Assembly (NCBI RefSeq): GCF_001767295.1
Contig: NZ_CP014944.1
Coordinates: forward strand, 124,001-188,000
DNA length: 64,000 bases
Direction of reading: 5' to 3'
DNA from: Colwellia sp. PAMC 20917
GTDB taxonomy: Bacteria > Pseudomonadota > Gammaproteobacteria > Enterobacterales > Alteromonadaceae
The notes below the pieces were generated by a model. The model searched no databases, was not told the origin of the DNA, and saw nothing but the letters and a program-made list of their open reading frames with translations. The number at the start of each line of letters is the position of its first letter. Position 1 is the first letter of the stretch. The translations under genes were made by a program, and so were the position numbers. Shown piece by piece: positions 10,509 to 18,210 of this stretch.

Positions 10509-11780
10509 TTAGCCTTTAACAGTAGCTGCTATATAACATTCAAACTTATTAGCCACTTCCACAGCACTTCTAACACCATCTTCATGAAAGCCATTATGCC
10601 AGTAAGCTCCGGCAAAGTGCGTATGATCGACACCACAAATGAGTGATCTGCTTTTTTGAGCGGTGATTGAATCAGCAGAAAAAATAGGATGGTGATAGGT
10701 AAATTCTCTTAATATTTTTTTCGGATCAATATCTTCTTTCTGGTTTAATGTCACACAAAAGGTATGCTGACTTTCTATGCCTTGCAAAATATTCATATTG
10801 TAAGTAACACTTGCTGCCTTAGAGCGATCTTGACTGAGCTGGTAATTCCAACTTGCCCACGCTTTCTCGCGATCAGGTAAAAGTGTTTTGTCGGTATGTA
10901 AAATCACAGAATTGGCACTGTAAGGCATAGCAGATAGGATGCTATTTTCATTATCAGTTGCATCATTTAACAAGGCAAGGGCTTCATCTGAATGACAGGC
11001 AATAACAACTTCATCAAAGGTCTCACTAGCGCGCTCGTTAAAGTGCAAGTGAACTTTGTCGTTGCTACGCGTAATCCCTGAAATATCAGCATTAAGTATT
11101 ATATTATCTTTAAATGGCGCACATAATGGCGTTAAGTAACTTCTAGAGCCTTTTGGTATAACGTACCATTGAGGCCTGTCAGCGATATTAAGTAAACCAT
11201 GGTTATGGAAAAATTGTACAAAAAACTTAAATTCAACATCTTCCATTTGCGCTAATGAACTTGACCAAATAGCAGCAGCCATGGGTAAAATGTAATGCTC
11301 AGCAAAAAATGCGCTGAAATTATTATCAGTTAAAAATTTACCTAATGTTAACCCTTCCTGATAATCATTGTGCTGATAAATACTTTTACAAAGTTTATTG
11401 AAGCGTAATATTTCTTTAACCAGAAACCAGAACTTTGGATTAAATATATTTCTTCTTTGCGCAAATAAAGTATCTAAGTTATGGCCATTGTATTCCAGTC
11501 CTGTTTGACAGTTGTGAACAGAAAAACTCATCTCAGTAGCTTGTTTACCAATACCAATCTCTGACAATAAAGCCAAGTAATTAGGGTAAGTTTTATTGTT
11601 AAAAACAATAAAACCTGTATCTATGGCAAAAGTTTCATTCGCAATTTCAACGTCTACTGTGGCGGTATGACCACCGATTTTGTCATTTTTTTCAAAGACA
11701 GTTACCTGGTGCTTTTTTGAGAGTAAATAAGCCGCGGTTAAACCAGAGATACCAGAGCCAATAATAGCAATGTGCTTCAT
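10509..11780 (-). CDS. NAD/FAD-dependent amine-oxidase-like oxidoreductase
   Basis: This flavoprotein is 423 aa from the ATG at 11780. I prefer that start over an upstream one because AAGGAA precedes it and the dinucleotide motif MKHIAIIGSGISGLTAAYLL then sits at the extreme N-terminus. A second conserved stretch, FEKNDKIGGHTATVD, follows. The C-terminal FAGAYWHNGFHEDGVRSAVE is the FAD-contact motif of the family. Homologues lie beside cfa/DUF1365 and are induced by singlet oxygen in Rhodobacter. A role as desaturase or oxidase of modified acyl chains is a reasonable inference, but the substrate is unknown. Confidence 0.85.
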   Translation of the reverse strand: MKHIAIIGSGISGLTAAYLLSKKHQVTVFEKNDKIGGHTATVDVEIANETFAIDTGFIVFNNKTYPNYLALLSEIGIGKQATEMSFSVHNCQTGLEYNGHNLDTLFAQRRNIFNPKFWFLVKEILRFNKLCKSIYQHNDYQEGLTLGKFLTDNNFSAFFAEHYILPMAAAIWSSSLAQMEDVEFKFFVQFFHNHGLLNIADRPQWYVIPKGSRSYLTPLCAPFKDNIILNADISGITRSNDKVHLHFNERASETFDEVVIACHSDEALALLNDATDNENSILSAMPYSANSVILHTDKTLLPDREKAWASWNYQLSQDRSKAASVTYNMNILQGIESQHTFCVTLNQKEDIDPKKILREFTYHHPIFSADSITAQKSRSLICGVDHTHFAGAYWHNGFHEDGVRSAVEVANKFECYIAATVKG

Positions 11781-11785
11781 GCTTT

Positions 11786-12502
11786 TTATTTCCTTAAAAT
11801 AATTGATTGCCAAAGAGATGCAGGTAAAAAAGAGAATAACTTTAAGGTCAACGTAAGCCTTTTTGGAAAGTGCAAATAATTAGCTCGGCGGTTAACACCT
11901 TTAAAAATTCGTGCAGCGGCTTCTTCACTAGATAATAGAAACGGCATATCGAAGGTGTTTTTTTCTGTTAGAGGCGTCTTGATAAATCCAGGATGTACCA
12001 ATGTTACACCAATATTTTCAGCCACCAGATCAAGTCGTAAACTATTCGCTAAATAATCCATACCTGCTTTTGAGGCACCATATGCTTCACTTCTTGGGAA
12101 AGGAACGATTGTTGCGCTTGAACTAACAAATACCACCTGCCCACCTTTATTGGTGAGCGGTAAGAAAAATTCTAAAAGAGCACCTAGTGAGGATAAATTT
12201 GTTGCAATAATATCACTAAATAGTTTGCCGTCGAAATGCTTAGCATCGTCGATGTAACGGCAGTCGCCTGCATTTAATATCATGATATCGATTTCTTTGA
12301 TATCAACAGCAGCAGACTCTATCTGGGCAGGTTTGGTCATATCGAATACCAATGTTTTAAAAGCCTTACTGCACAGCTTATCTAATTTACTTTTATCACG
12401 TCCACAAGCAATAACATTGTCACCCTGCGCTAAATATTTTTCATATAAAGCGTGGCCAATACCTGAAGTGGCGCCTGTGATTAAAACAGTACGAATTGCC
12501 AT
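11786..12502 (-). CDS. Short-chain dehydrogenase/reductase
   Basis: A 238-aa SDR with the nucleotide motif TGATSGIGHALYEKY (residues 8-22), the structural NAG motif in ILNAGD, and the catalytic YGASKAGMDYL (Tyr-x-x-x-Lys) near residue 140. A preceding VSSSATI provides the catalytic Ser. It shares one base with the stop of the NTF2-like gene and ends 5 bp before the FAD oxidoreductase start, so it is inside the same operon. Its substrate is not evident; by context it takes part in the lipid-modification or stress pathway. Confidence 0.87.
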   Translation of the reverse strand: MAIRTVLITGATSGIGHALYEKYLAQGDNVIACGRDKSKLDKLCSKAFKTLVFDMTKPAQIESAAVDIKEIDIMILNAGDCRYIDDAKHFDGKLFSDIIATNLSSLGALLEFFLPLTNKGGQVVFVSSSATIVPFPRSEAYGASKAGMDYLANSLRLDLVAENIGVTLVHPGFIKTPLTEKNTFDMPFLLSSEEAAARIFKGVNRRANYLHFPKRLTLTLKLFSFLPASLWQSIILRK

Positions 12503-12963
12503 TACTTTGCCGCCTTTTGCTTAATTAATTTTATTAGCTTACCTAAAACAGGTAATTGTTCATAAAGCATTGCGCCAAGGTCTAAGTAATCTCGGTGGTA
12601 AATGACTTTATCTTCATAACCTTTAATATGGGAGTGGCCTATTACATTGATAAGTTTACCTTTATTCAACTTGGGGTGTTGATATGACATCGTCCAATAA
12701 ATAGCAGCTTGATCTTTTTCAGCAATAATATTAGTAATAACAAAATCACAAGTCGATAGATTTTGATATAAATTTTGAAAATATTCAAATAAGTTATCAA
12801 AGCCTTTAAGCTCATGAATGGGGTCAATAAAAATAACATCACGATGATAAATCTTTGACAGAAGATCTAGGTTGTCGGTAGAAAGAGTTTGATAAACGTT
12901 AACAAAGTTATTTAACCAAAACGGCGAAGTGGTTGATGTATCCTGTGGGGCATTATTTTGCAT
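12502..12963 (-). CDS. NTF2/SnoaL-like small protein
   Basis: A 153-aa protein with the cone-shaped NTF2-like pattern: an N-terminal helix pair, then YHRDVIFIDPIHELKGFDNL and a basic C-terminus ending in KLIKQKAAK. SnoaL-like proteins of this type are isomerases, hydratases or simply binding domains. It is the first gene of the operon leading to cfa and lies 67 bp downstream of phr. The SDR start overlaps its stop by one base. No enzyme activity can be assigned. Confidence 0.7.
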   Translation of the reverse strand: MQNNAPQDTSTTSPFWLNNFVNVYQTLSTDNLDLLSKIYHRDVIFIDPIHELKGFDNLFEYFQNLYQNLSTCDFVITNIIAEKDQAAIYWTMSYQHPKLNKGKLINVIGHSHIKGYEDKVIYHRDYLDLGAMLYEQLPVLGKLIKLIKQKAAK

Positions 12964-12982
12964 TGCTGTTACCGTAATGGCA

Positions 12983-13013
12983 TTAGCTAATCATAGAAAG
13001 TTTGATTAGCTAA
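12983..13013 (-). terminator. Hairpin between phr and the NTF2-like gene
   Basis: TTAGCTAATCA and TGATTAGCTAA form a perfect 11-bp stem with a 9-base loop just after the phr stop. There is no long U run on the minus-strand transcript, so it may be a partial terminator or a processing/attenuation hairpin rather than a full stop. Confidence 0.5.
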
Positions 13014-13030
13014 AATTATAAGTAAGCCAG

Positions 13031-14410
13031 TTATACCTTATAGAAAGCGAGAGCTTTTAACCTAGCTTCTTTATGGTCAACAACTGGTGGCCAGTAAATA
13101 TTTTTTTTGTTTTTTTCTATAAACAAATGCGGAAAGTGAATATTTTTATCTGGAACACTTCCCAACTCTGGTAAATACTTACGGATGAAAATGCCTTTTG
13201 GATCAAAACGTTCACTTTGTCTTATCGGGTTGAAAATTCTAAAGTATGGCTGTGCATCACAACCGGTACTTGCTGCCCATTGCCAGCCACCATTATTAGA
13301 GGCTAAATCACCATCGATTAGCTGACTCATAAAATACTTTTCACCAAGACGCCAGTCGATTAATAGATGCTTAGTCAAGAAACTTGCGACAACCATACGA
13401 AGTCGATTATGCATCCAACCCGTTTGATTGAGTTGTCTCATGGCGGCATCTACTAGTGGATATCCTGTTTTACCCTGACACCAAGCATCAAACAAACCTT
13501 TATCATAATGCCAATGAACGCCTTGGTACTTCTCATTAAAGCACTGGTGTTTAGAAAGCCTTTGTTCATGAAACATTAAATTTCTATAAAATTCACGCCA
13601 TATGATTTCATTTAACCATGAAAATTCTTGACTATCTGAAGCGATTAATATGTCTGGGTAGGCGTTAATTAAAGTTCTTAATATATACCTGGGACTAATG
13701 ACACCAGCGGCTAAATAAGGTGACAATCCCGAGGTGCCCTTAATGGAAGGGATATCTCTTTGATCGTGATAATCAGATATTTTTTCATTAAAGAAAGTAG
13801 GAAGTACATGTTTTTCAATGTCACCAACAAGTGGCCAACCAGAAGATATACTTGCATCAGAAAGAGTATCTGCTGACGATACTTTAGCGGTACTAGTTGC
13901 TATTTTACCTAAATAATCAAAGCTATGTTGCTTAACATAAGTCAACCAGGCACGTTTAAAAGGAGTAAAAACCTTATACATCTGGTTAGATAAATTAAGA
14001 ACTTTTCCCTTAGGCACAATAACATCAGCTTCAAATAAACTGAGCTTTATACCCAGTGCAACAATAGCTTTATCACGTTTTTGTTCATTAAATTCGACTT
14101 CACTGTTGGCAACAATCTCATTGATATTTTCTTTTTCACAACGAGCTTGTAAGTATGAAACCTGATCTTCAAAGGTAGCGGCGTCAACTAATTCTAACTC
14201 AATACCAGCTGACAAAAGCTCTTCGCGAAGTGCTATGGCATGGCGTTTTATAAAATCAATCTTTATAGCAGACCAATCATGCTGCTGCCATTGTTGTTCA
14301 GAGATGAAAAAAACGGCTTTAAGGGGAGCATTATCTTGATTGTTTTTTAAAAAATACTGTAATGCGGGATTATCATGACTTCTAAGATCATTGCGAAACC
14401 AAAGTAACAA
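13031..14410 (-). CDS. phr: Deoxyribodipyrimidine photolyase
   Basis: A 459-aa class I CPD photolyase that repairs UV-induced cyclobutane dimers using blue light. The N-terminal antenna domain begins MLLWFRNDLRSHDNPALQYF. The FAD-binding catalytic domain contains TGYPLVDAAMRQLNQTGWMH, then RWL-type DWRLGEKYFMSQLIDGDLA and NNGGWQWAASTGCDAQPYFR, all typical of E. coli-type Phr (472 aa). It sits between the DUF523-DUF1722 gene and the lipid operon, downstream of the sigma/anti-sigma pair, which fits a light-stress regulon. I found no sigma-type promoter motif directly upstream. Confidence 0.94.
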   Translation of the reverse strand: MLLWFRNDLRSHDNPALQYFLKNNQDNAPLKAVFFISEQQWQQHDWSAIKIDFIKRHAIALREELLSAGIELELVDAATFEDQVSYLQARCEKENINEIVANSEVEFNEQKRDKAIVALGIKLSLFEADVIVPKGKVLNLSNQMYKVFTPFKRAWLTYVKQHSFDYLGKIATSTAKVSSADTLSDASISSGWPLVGDIEKHVLPTFFNEKISDYHDQRDIPSIKGTSGLSPYLAAGVISPRYILRTLINAYPDILIASDSQEFSWLNEIIWREFYRNLMFHEQRLSKHQCFNEKYQGVHWHYDKGLFDAWCQGKTGYPLVDAAMRQLNQTGWMHNRLRMVVASFLTKHLLIDWRLGEKYFMSQLIDGDLASNNGGWQWAASTGCDAQPYFRIFNPIRQSERFDPKGIFIRKYLPELGSVPDKNIHFPHLFIEKNKKNIYWPPVVDHKEARLKALAFYKV

Positions 14411-14493
14411 ATTTTATTCCTTTATCATTGACTGAAAGTAATTTTGCCCGTTTAACAAATTTTATAATCATTGCTAATGGTTAAACAGCCAAC

Positions 14494-14572
14494 GACTGAT
14501 GCTTTATTTTATAATGAATACAAGACTTTATAAAATAAACATCTGCCGTTTGACTGATGCTCTATTTTGTAA
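14494..14572 (-). repeat. Two 21-bp direct repeats upstream of phr
   Basis: Bases 14494-14514 and 14552-14572 match at 19 of 21 positions (GACTGATGCTTTATTTTATAA and GACTGATGCTCTATTTTGTAA, split here by two differences). They lie in the 188-bp gap upstream of phr, whose promoter should be here. They may be binding sites for an unidentified regulator. Confidence 0.45.
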
Positions 14573-14598
14573 AGCAAATGACTTAAATTTGATAAGCA

Positions 14599-15558
14599 TT
14601 AATATGAATATCTTAACCTTAGTGCGTCAGGATAAGGTGCTAAATAAGATTGATTTGTTAAATAATCTTTAGGGTATTGTAATAGGTAATGCTTGATTAA
14701 CGTTAAAGGAACAACTAATGGCACAAGTCCTTCACGATAAGCATCTATCTGATCACACAGCTCTTGTCGTTCATTAGCTTTTAGATGCTGTGAAAAATAT
14801 CCTTGAATATGGGCAAGAGTATTTGCGTGTTTTTTACGAGTCGCTTTTATTTTTAGTGCAGTCATTAGCCCTAAAATATATTCGTCAGCCATATCAGCAA
14901 GCGGCATATCTGCTCTCGCTAACAATCGACCTAGATCTTTGTAAGCAATTAAATCATGACTCATTACTGTGTACTTATATTTACTGTGAAATGTTGTTAA
15001 TTTGTGTTTAGTTAGCCCTGTAGCAATGAGATTTTGCCAATGCTTGTAAGCAAATACACGAGCGACAAAGTTTTCACGGAGCACCATATCGTTTAAGCGA
15101 CCATTTTCTTCACAAGGCAGTAGTGGGTTAGCTTCCATAATAACTTTAGCAAACGCACCTATGCCGTTAGAAGGTAACGCGTGACCCTCTGGATTATAAA
15201 CTTTAACCCTTTCCATACCACAACTTGGGCTTTTAGCACAAAAGATATAGCCACTTAAATCTTTAGTCGCTTTGGCGACTTTTTCACCGTAAAGCTGAAG
15301 TGCTTGTGTAACATCACCACTGCCATCAGGACGAGATACATGAATGACATCGTCCTTTTTTATTAAACGAATTGTCGGCCTTGGAATAGGTAAACCTATT
15401 GCGACTTCAGGACAAAAAGATTTATACGTTACGTGATTACTAAATTCTTTTATACAAAAAGTAGAAGGTTTGTTACTTGCATCAAAGCGAACTTTCTCGC
15501 CAAGCAAACAAGCACTAATGCCAATAAGTAAATCTTCTTTGTCGACTGAATGAATCAT
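14599..15558 (-). CDS. DUF523 and DUF1722 fusion protein (YbgA-like)
   Basis: A 319-aa two-domain protein. The N-terminal half (about residues 8-150) is DUF523, with the signatures GISACLLGEKVRFD, FCPEVAIGLPIPRP and CAKSPSCGMERVKVYN, which carry conserved cysteines. The C-terminal half is DUF1722 (YbgA-like), starting around HWQNLIATGLTKHKLTTFH. The fusion often lies beside photolyase genes, as in the ybgA-phr pair of E. coli. Cysteine-rich DUF523 may relate to thiol or nucleotide chemistry, but no role is established. It follows the anti-sigma gene by 34 bp and probably shares its transcript. Confidence 0.88.
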   Translation of the reverse strand: MIHSVDKEDLLIGISACLLGEKVRFDASNKPSTFCIKEFSNHVTYKSFCPEVAIGLPIPRPTIRLIKKDDVIHVSRPDGSGDVTQALQLYGEKVAKATKDLSGYIFCAKSPSCGMERVKVYNPEGHALPSNGIGAFAKVIMEANPLLPCEENGRLNDMVLRENFVARVFAYKHWQNLIATGLTKHKLTTFHSKYKYTVMSHDLIAYKDLGRLLARADMPLADMADEYILGLMTALKIKATRKKHANTLAHIQGYFSQHLKANERQELCDQIDAYREGLVPLVVPLTLIKHYLLQYPKDYLTNQSYLAPYPDALRLRYSY

Positions 15559-15592
15559 ATTTTTCCCTAAAAATTTTAGAACATCTGCTTAA

Positions 15593-16279
15593 TTAATAGA
15601 TAAAGGAACCTATTGGATTCAGTAATTTATTAATGCCCTGTGTAAAGTGCATAGCGTCATTAGCTACAGTATAACAAAGACAACCATTGCTTGAAATTGG
15701 ATTATGAAGATGCTCACCATCAAGCATAATAAAGTCACCTTTTACATATTCACCCTTTTCATCATGAAAAGAACCTTCTAATAATAACGTTAACTCAAAA
15801 CCTTTGTGGGTATGTTGAGGAACAGAGCCGGTTGGCTCCATGTGCAACAAATTAGTATGAATTTCATTTTCATCAAGCTGTACACGTTTTCTTGCTAGTT
15901 TACCTATATGTGCTGTTTTTCCCAACATCATATTATTCAATACGCTAGGTAATTGATAAGACTTATCTTTAAAACTGATTGTTTTTGTTTCAACGGGTTG
16001 CATAACATCAACCGCATCAGAATCTGTGATGCCATTAATCATGTCATCAAAATTTATCGCTAAAATACCTTCAGAAACTAAATCGCCACCACTGTGAGTA
16101 GTATTTGTAGTTGACTCATCAAAATTCAATTCTGCTACCTGGTCAGTTAACAGTGATATTTTCTGTTGACAAGTTGAACACATACTAGCGTGAATGGAGA
16201 TACCTGCGGACAAAGAAGCCGGTAAATCACCATTAACAAACGACTGTATTAACTCAAATTTTGGGTGATGTTTAATCAT
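15593..16279 (-). CDS. chrR: ChrR-like cupin anti-sigma factor
   Basis: A 228-aa zinc-binding anti-sigma factor of the ChrR type that holds the adjacent ECF sigma factor inactive until photooxidative stress. The N-terminal zinc finger shows His4/His5, His30, Cys34 and Cys37 (IHASMCSTCQQK), the spacing of Rhodobacter ChrR. The C-terminal cupin has HTHKGFELTLLLEGSFHDE and the downstream GEHLHNP histidine. It overlaps the sigma gene by 8 bp, as is usual for such pairs. In R. sphaeroides the cupin domain is needed for the response to singlet oxygen; the same role here is inferred. Confidence 0.88.
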   Translation of the reverse strand: MIKHHPKFELIQSFVNGDLPASLSAGISIHASMCSTCQQKISLLTDQVAELNFDESTTNTTHSGGDLVSEGILAINFDDMINGITDSDAVDVMQPVETKTISFKDKSYQLPSVLNNMMLGKTAHIGKLARKRVQLDENEIHTNLLHMEPTGSVPQHTHKGFELTLLLEGSFHDEKGEYVKGDFIMLDGEHLHNPISSNGCLCYTVANDAMHFTQGINKLLNPIGSFIY

Positions 16280-16889
16280 GATTTTCTCCTAACTGCACTT
16301 TGAGTTTTGCTAAAGCTAAACGCAAACGAGATTTTATAGTACCTAGAGGTAGATTTAGATGGTTCGCTAGTTGTTCTTGAGACATTTCCATAAAATAGAA
16401 ACCTTTAACAACTTGCTGTTGCGCTTCTGGTAATTTCTCAATTACTGATAAAAGCTCTTTATTTTCAAGATGATCATCAAATGATTCATCTTCACTTACT
16501 TGGCTTTCTGCTAATGGCCAAATGTCATCACTGAGGTTGTCTTCTTTATTGCCCTTAATCTTACGTAACATATCAAAAGTTACATTTCGCATGACTGTAT
16601 AAACCCAAGTCGTAGCAGCTCCTTTGTCTTTATCAAATAGATGGGCTTTGCGCCAAATATTACTCATGGTCTCTTGAACCACTTCGCTTGCTTGTGCTTC
16701 ATTAGGGAATTTACCCCGGGCAATTCGTTGAATTTTAGGTGCAAAAAAATGAAACAAATCGGTGAATGCTTTTTTATCTCTTGTGCTTGCAACGTCGTTA
16801 AGCCACTGACAAAGCTGAGGATGATTAATTTTTTCTGTCATGTTACTAGATTTAACATTTGTCACTGTGCTTAGCAAGTTAGTTTGCAT
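16272..16889 (-). CDS. rpoE: ECF sigma factor, RpoE/ECF11 type
   Basis: An ECF sigma factor of 205 aa from the ATG at 16889 (a GTG at 16901 is in frame; an ATG at 16841 would give MTEKIN). Region 2 includes EVVQETMSNIWRKAHLFD and WVYTVMRNVTFDMLRK. Region 4 is LPLGTIKSRLRLALAKLK, preceded by EMSQEQLANHL. It overlaps the ChrR-like anti-sigma gene. Its neighbours (phr, cfa, DUF1365, FAD oxidoreductase, TIGR01777 protein) are classic singlet-oxygen regulon members. A promoter with the shared motif lies directly upstream, so autoregulation is likely. The rpoE symbol is used in the Rhodobacter sense, not the E. coli envelope-stress sense. Confidence 0.88.
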   Translation of the reverse strand: MQTNLLSTVTNVKSSNMTEKINHPQLCQWLNDVASTRDKKAFTDLFHFFAPKIQRIARGKFPNEAQASEVVQETMSNIWRKAHLFDKDKGAATTWVYTVMRNVTFDMLRKIKGNKEDNLSDDIWPLAESQVSEDESFDDHLENKELLSVIEKLPEAQQQVVKGFYFMEMSQEQLANHLNLPLGTIKSRLRLALAKLKVQLGENHD

Positions 16890-16921
16890 CACTTCTATCA
16901 CCGTTTTATTATATTTAAATG

Positions 16922-16950
16922 CTTATACGGATAAAAATGAATAAAGATCA
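16922..16950 (-). promoter_or_regulatory. Candidate ECF promoter of the sigma/anti-sigma operon
   Basis: On the minus strand TGATCT (16950-16945) is followed after 17 bases by TATAAG (16927-16922), preceded by CG. The same arrangement (TGATC, 15-17 bases, CGTATA-like) recurs at six other places in the window and resembles the TGATCC/-10 pattern of RpoE-ChrR promoters. Position: about 35 bp upstream of the preferred start. Confidence 0.65.
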
Positions 16951-16973
16951 CTAATAACTAAATATATTTATAT

Positions 16974-17543
16974 TTATTTATCTATAACAGATTGAACCAA
17001 TTCTTTTGCCGCTTGAAAATCATGGTCAATAATAAATGTAGCTTTAATGTCTAAATCTATTGGTAGCAGCTCTAGCCATCTTGCAATAACCCAAGTTGGA
17101 CGAGTGATTTCTTTTTGCTGATATAAATCATCTAAGTCCGGATTGTTCGTGAACACGTTTGCTAAAGACTCTGACAACTCAGAGAGTGAAGTATCGACTG
17201 AAGATTGTGACCAATGATGAATTTGCTTTACATCACCAAAATACAATTTATCGCTATCTAAGGTTAACGTATTAATTTCTACTAATGATTTACATTTGAC
17301 ATCAATTTCTAATATTCCGTCATTTCCTTGATCAAAATTAATAATTTCGACCCAACTTCCCCACAGTGAATTGGTAATATCATTATTGCTATTCTTTGAC
17401 CATATAACGAAGCCACCATTTTTAGAAGCAATACCCACCATTTTTAAATAGCGGGCTTCAAATATTCTTAATTTGGTGATTCCCTCAGGTAGAAGGAATA
17501 TAGGCAAAGGAAAAACAGGTAAATTGATTGTAGTTATTTTCAT
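16974..17543 (-). CDS. LON substrate-binding domain protein
   Basis: A 189-aa stand-alone Lon N-terminal (substrate-binding) domain. The start INLPVFPLPIFLLPEGITKL followed by RIFEARYLKMV is diagnostic of the family; there is no ATPase or protease domain. Such proteins (about 190-220 aa) are widespread and of unclear function, perhaps in protein quality control. The gene is the next one upstream of the sigma factor on the same strand. It is preceded by a candidate ECF promoter (17572-17600) and by the tandem sRNA array, so it is probably part of the stress regulon. Confidence 0.85.
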   Translation of the reverse strand: MKITTINLPVFPLPIFLLPEGITKLRIFEARYLKMVGIASKNGGFVIWSKNSNNDITNSLWGSWVEIINFDQGNDGILEIDVKCKSLVEINTLTLDSDKLYFGDVKQIHHWSQSSVDTSLSELSESLANVFTNNPDLDDLYQQKEITRPTWVIARWLELLPIDLDIKATFIIDHDFQAAKELVQSVIDK

Positions 17544-17571
17544 ATATTTATTACTTCTATTATCTTATTAA

Positions 17572-17600
17572 TATATACGTTTATGGACACAAAATGATCA
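17572..17600 (-). promoter_or_regulatory. Candidate ECF promoter of the LON-domain gene
   Basis: On the minus strand TGATCA (17600-17595), 17 bases, then TATATA (17577-17572) preceded by CG. The layout is the same as at the sigma operon. It ends 29 bp upstream of the LON-domain ATG. Confidence 0.65.
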
Positions 17601-17745
17601 CAATTACATTAAAATCACATAAGCAGAGGTGTAAAAACATCTATCTATGTGGTCTATGCATCTAAAGTAAACTACATTCAGTTAAGCCACTATGCTTTGA
17701 TCTGAGCCGATAGAGATTACTTGTTCATTATTACCGTCATGGTTT

Positions 17746-17775
17746 GTCATACGTTAAAAAACAAGCAATCGATCA
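17746..17775 (-). promoter_or_regulatory. ECF-type promoter of the third (decayed) repeat unit
   Basis: On the minus strand TGATCG (17775-17770), 18 bases, TATGAC (17751-17746), with CG before the -10. No GC-rich terminator follows before the LON-domain gene, so transcripts from here could read into that gene as a long leader. Confidence 0.55.
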
Positions 17776-17795
17776 CATAAAGATAAGTAACAGGC

Positions 17796-17919
17796 AAAAA
17801 AAAGCCCCATAGGCTGGGGCGTAAAAATATGCATATAAATAGGTTATGCATCAAAGGGTAAAACTATTTCTTAGTCAGAGTCACTATGTCATGTCGATAA
17901 AGATTAACTGTTATCGTCA
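17796..17919 (-). ncRNA. Candidate sigma-dependent small RNA, copy 2
   Basis: A predicted transcript of about 124 nt starting near 17919, seven bases after the -10 of the promoter at 17926-17955. It ends in a rho-independent terminator: GCCCCA/TGGGGC stem (17804-17820) followed by eight U (17803-17796). Two internal hairpins are predicted: CGATAA/TTATCG near the 5' end and TGCATA/TATGCA just before the terminator. Both stems are retained in copy 1, where the bases between differ. There is no ribosome site or convincing reading frame. The transcript is a prediction; no target is known. Confidence 0.6.
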
Positions 17920-17925
17920 TATTTA

Positions 17926-17955
17926 GTTATACGTTATTGGCCAGATAATCGATCA
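17926..17955 (-). promoter_or_regulatory. ECF-type promoter of candidate sRNA copy 2
   Basis: On the minus strand TGATCG (17955-17950), 18 bases, TATAAC (17931-17926), CG preceding the -10. It is nearly identical to the promoter of copy 1. Confidence 0.6.
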
Positions 17956-17975
17956 CTTAAAAGTAAATAATAAGC

Positions 17976-18094
17976 AAAAAAAAGCCCCATAGGCTGGGGC
18001 GTAAAAATATGCATATAAATAAGTTATGCATTAAAGGGTAAAACTATGTCTTAGTCAGAGTCACTATGTCGATAAAGATTAACTGTTATCGTCA
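17976..18094 (-). ncRNA. Candidate sigma-dependent small RNA, copy 1
   Basis: A predicted transcript of about 119 nt from near 18094 to the eight-U tail at 17983-17976. The terminator stem GCCCCA/TGGGGC lies at 17984-18000. The 5' hairpin CGATAA/TTATCG and the middle hairpin TGCATA/TATGCA match copy 2. A five-base gap near the 5' third is the main difference from copy 2. Predicted from sequence only. Confidence 0.6.
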
Positions 18095-18100
18095 TGTTCG

Positions 18101-18130
18101 GTTATACGTTAATGGCCAGATAATCGATCA
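18101..18130 (-). promoter_or_regulatory. ECF-type promoter of candidate sRNA copy 1
   Basis: On the minus strand TGATCG (18130-18125), 18 bases, TATAAC (18106-18101), preceded by CG. This is the same motif as at the sigma, LON, TIGR01777 and DUF2878 genes. Confidence 0.6.
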
Positions 18131-18150
18131 CTTAAAAGTAAATAATAAGC

Positions 18151-18174
18151 AAAAAAAGCCCCATAGGCTGGGGC
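18151..18174 (-). terminator. Rho-independent terminator after the fasciclin remnant
   Basis: Stem GCCCCA/TGGGGC (18158-18174) with loop TAGGC, followed by seven U on the minus strand. It is identical to the two terminators inside the sRNA array and ends whatever is transcribed through the truncated fasciclin gene. Confidence 0.8.
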
Positions 18175-18210
18175 ATAAAATCAACTCATTAGAAAATGTA
18201 ATACGACCTA

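Larger units (their letters stand above)
17640..18180 (-). repeat. Tandem repeat of about 175-180 bp: promoter, sRNA body and terminator
   Basis: Three promoter blocks (near 18101-18130, 17926-17955 and 17746-17775) and three terminator blocks (18151-18174, 17976-18000 and 17796-17820) alternate with periods of about 175 and 180 bp. The two complete bodies (17976-18094 and 17796-17919) are over 90 percent identical by eye. A fourth, strongly diverged body follows the last promoter (about 17640-17740) and lacks the terminator. The stretch has no supported protein gene. The array lies between a truncated fasciclin gene and the LON-domain gene, all on the minus strand. Confidence 0.85.

Noticed and set aside
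17640-18180. CRISPR array at the tandem repeats
   Set aside because: Repeats are about 175-180 bp with promoters and terminators inside, not short repeats with unique spacers; there are no cas genes.
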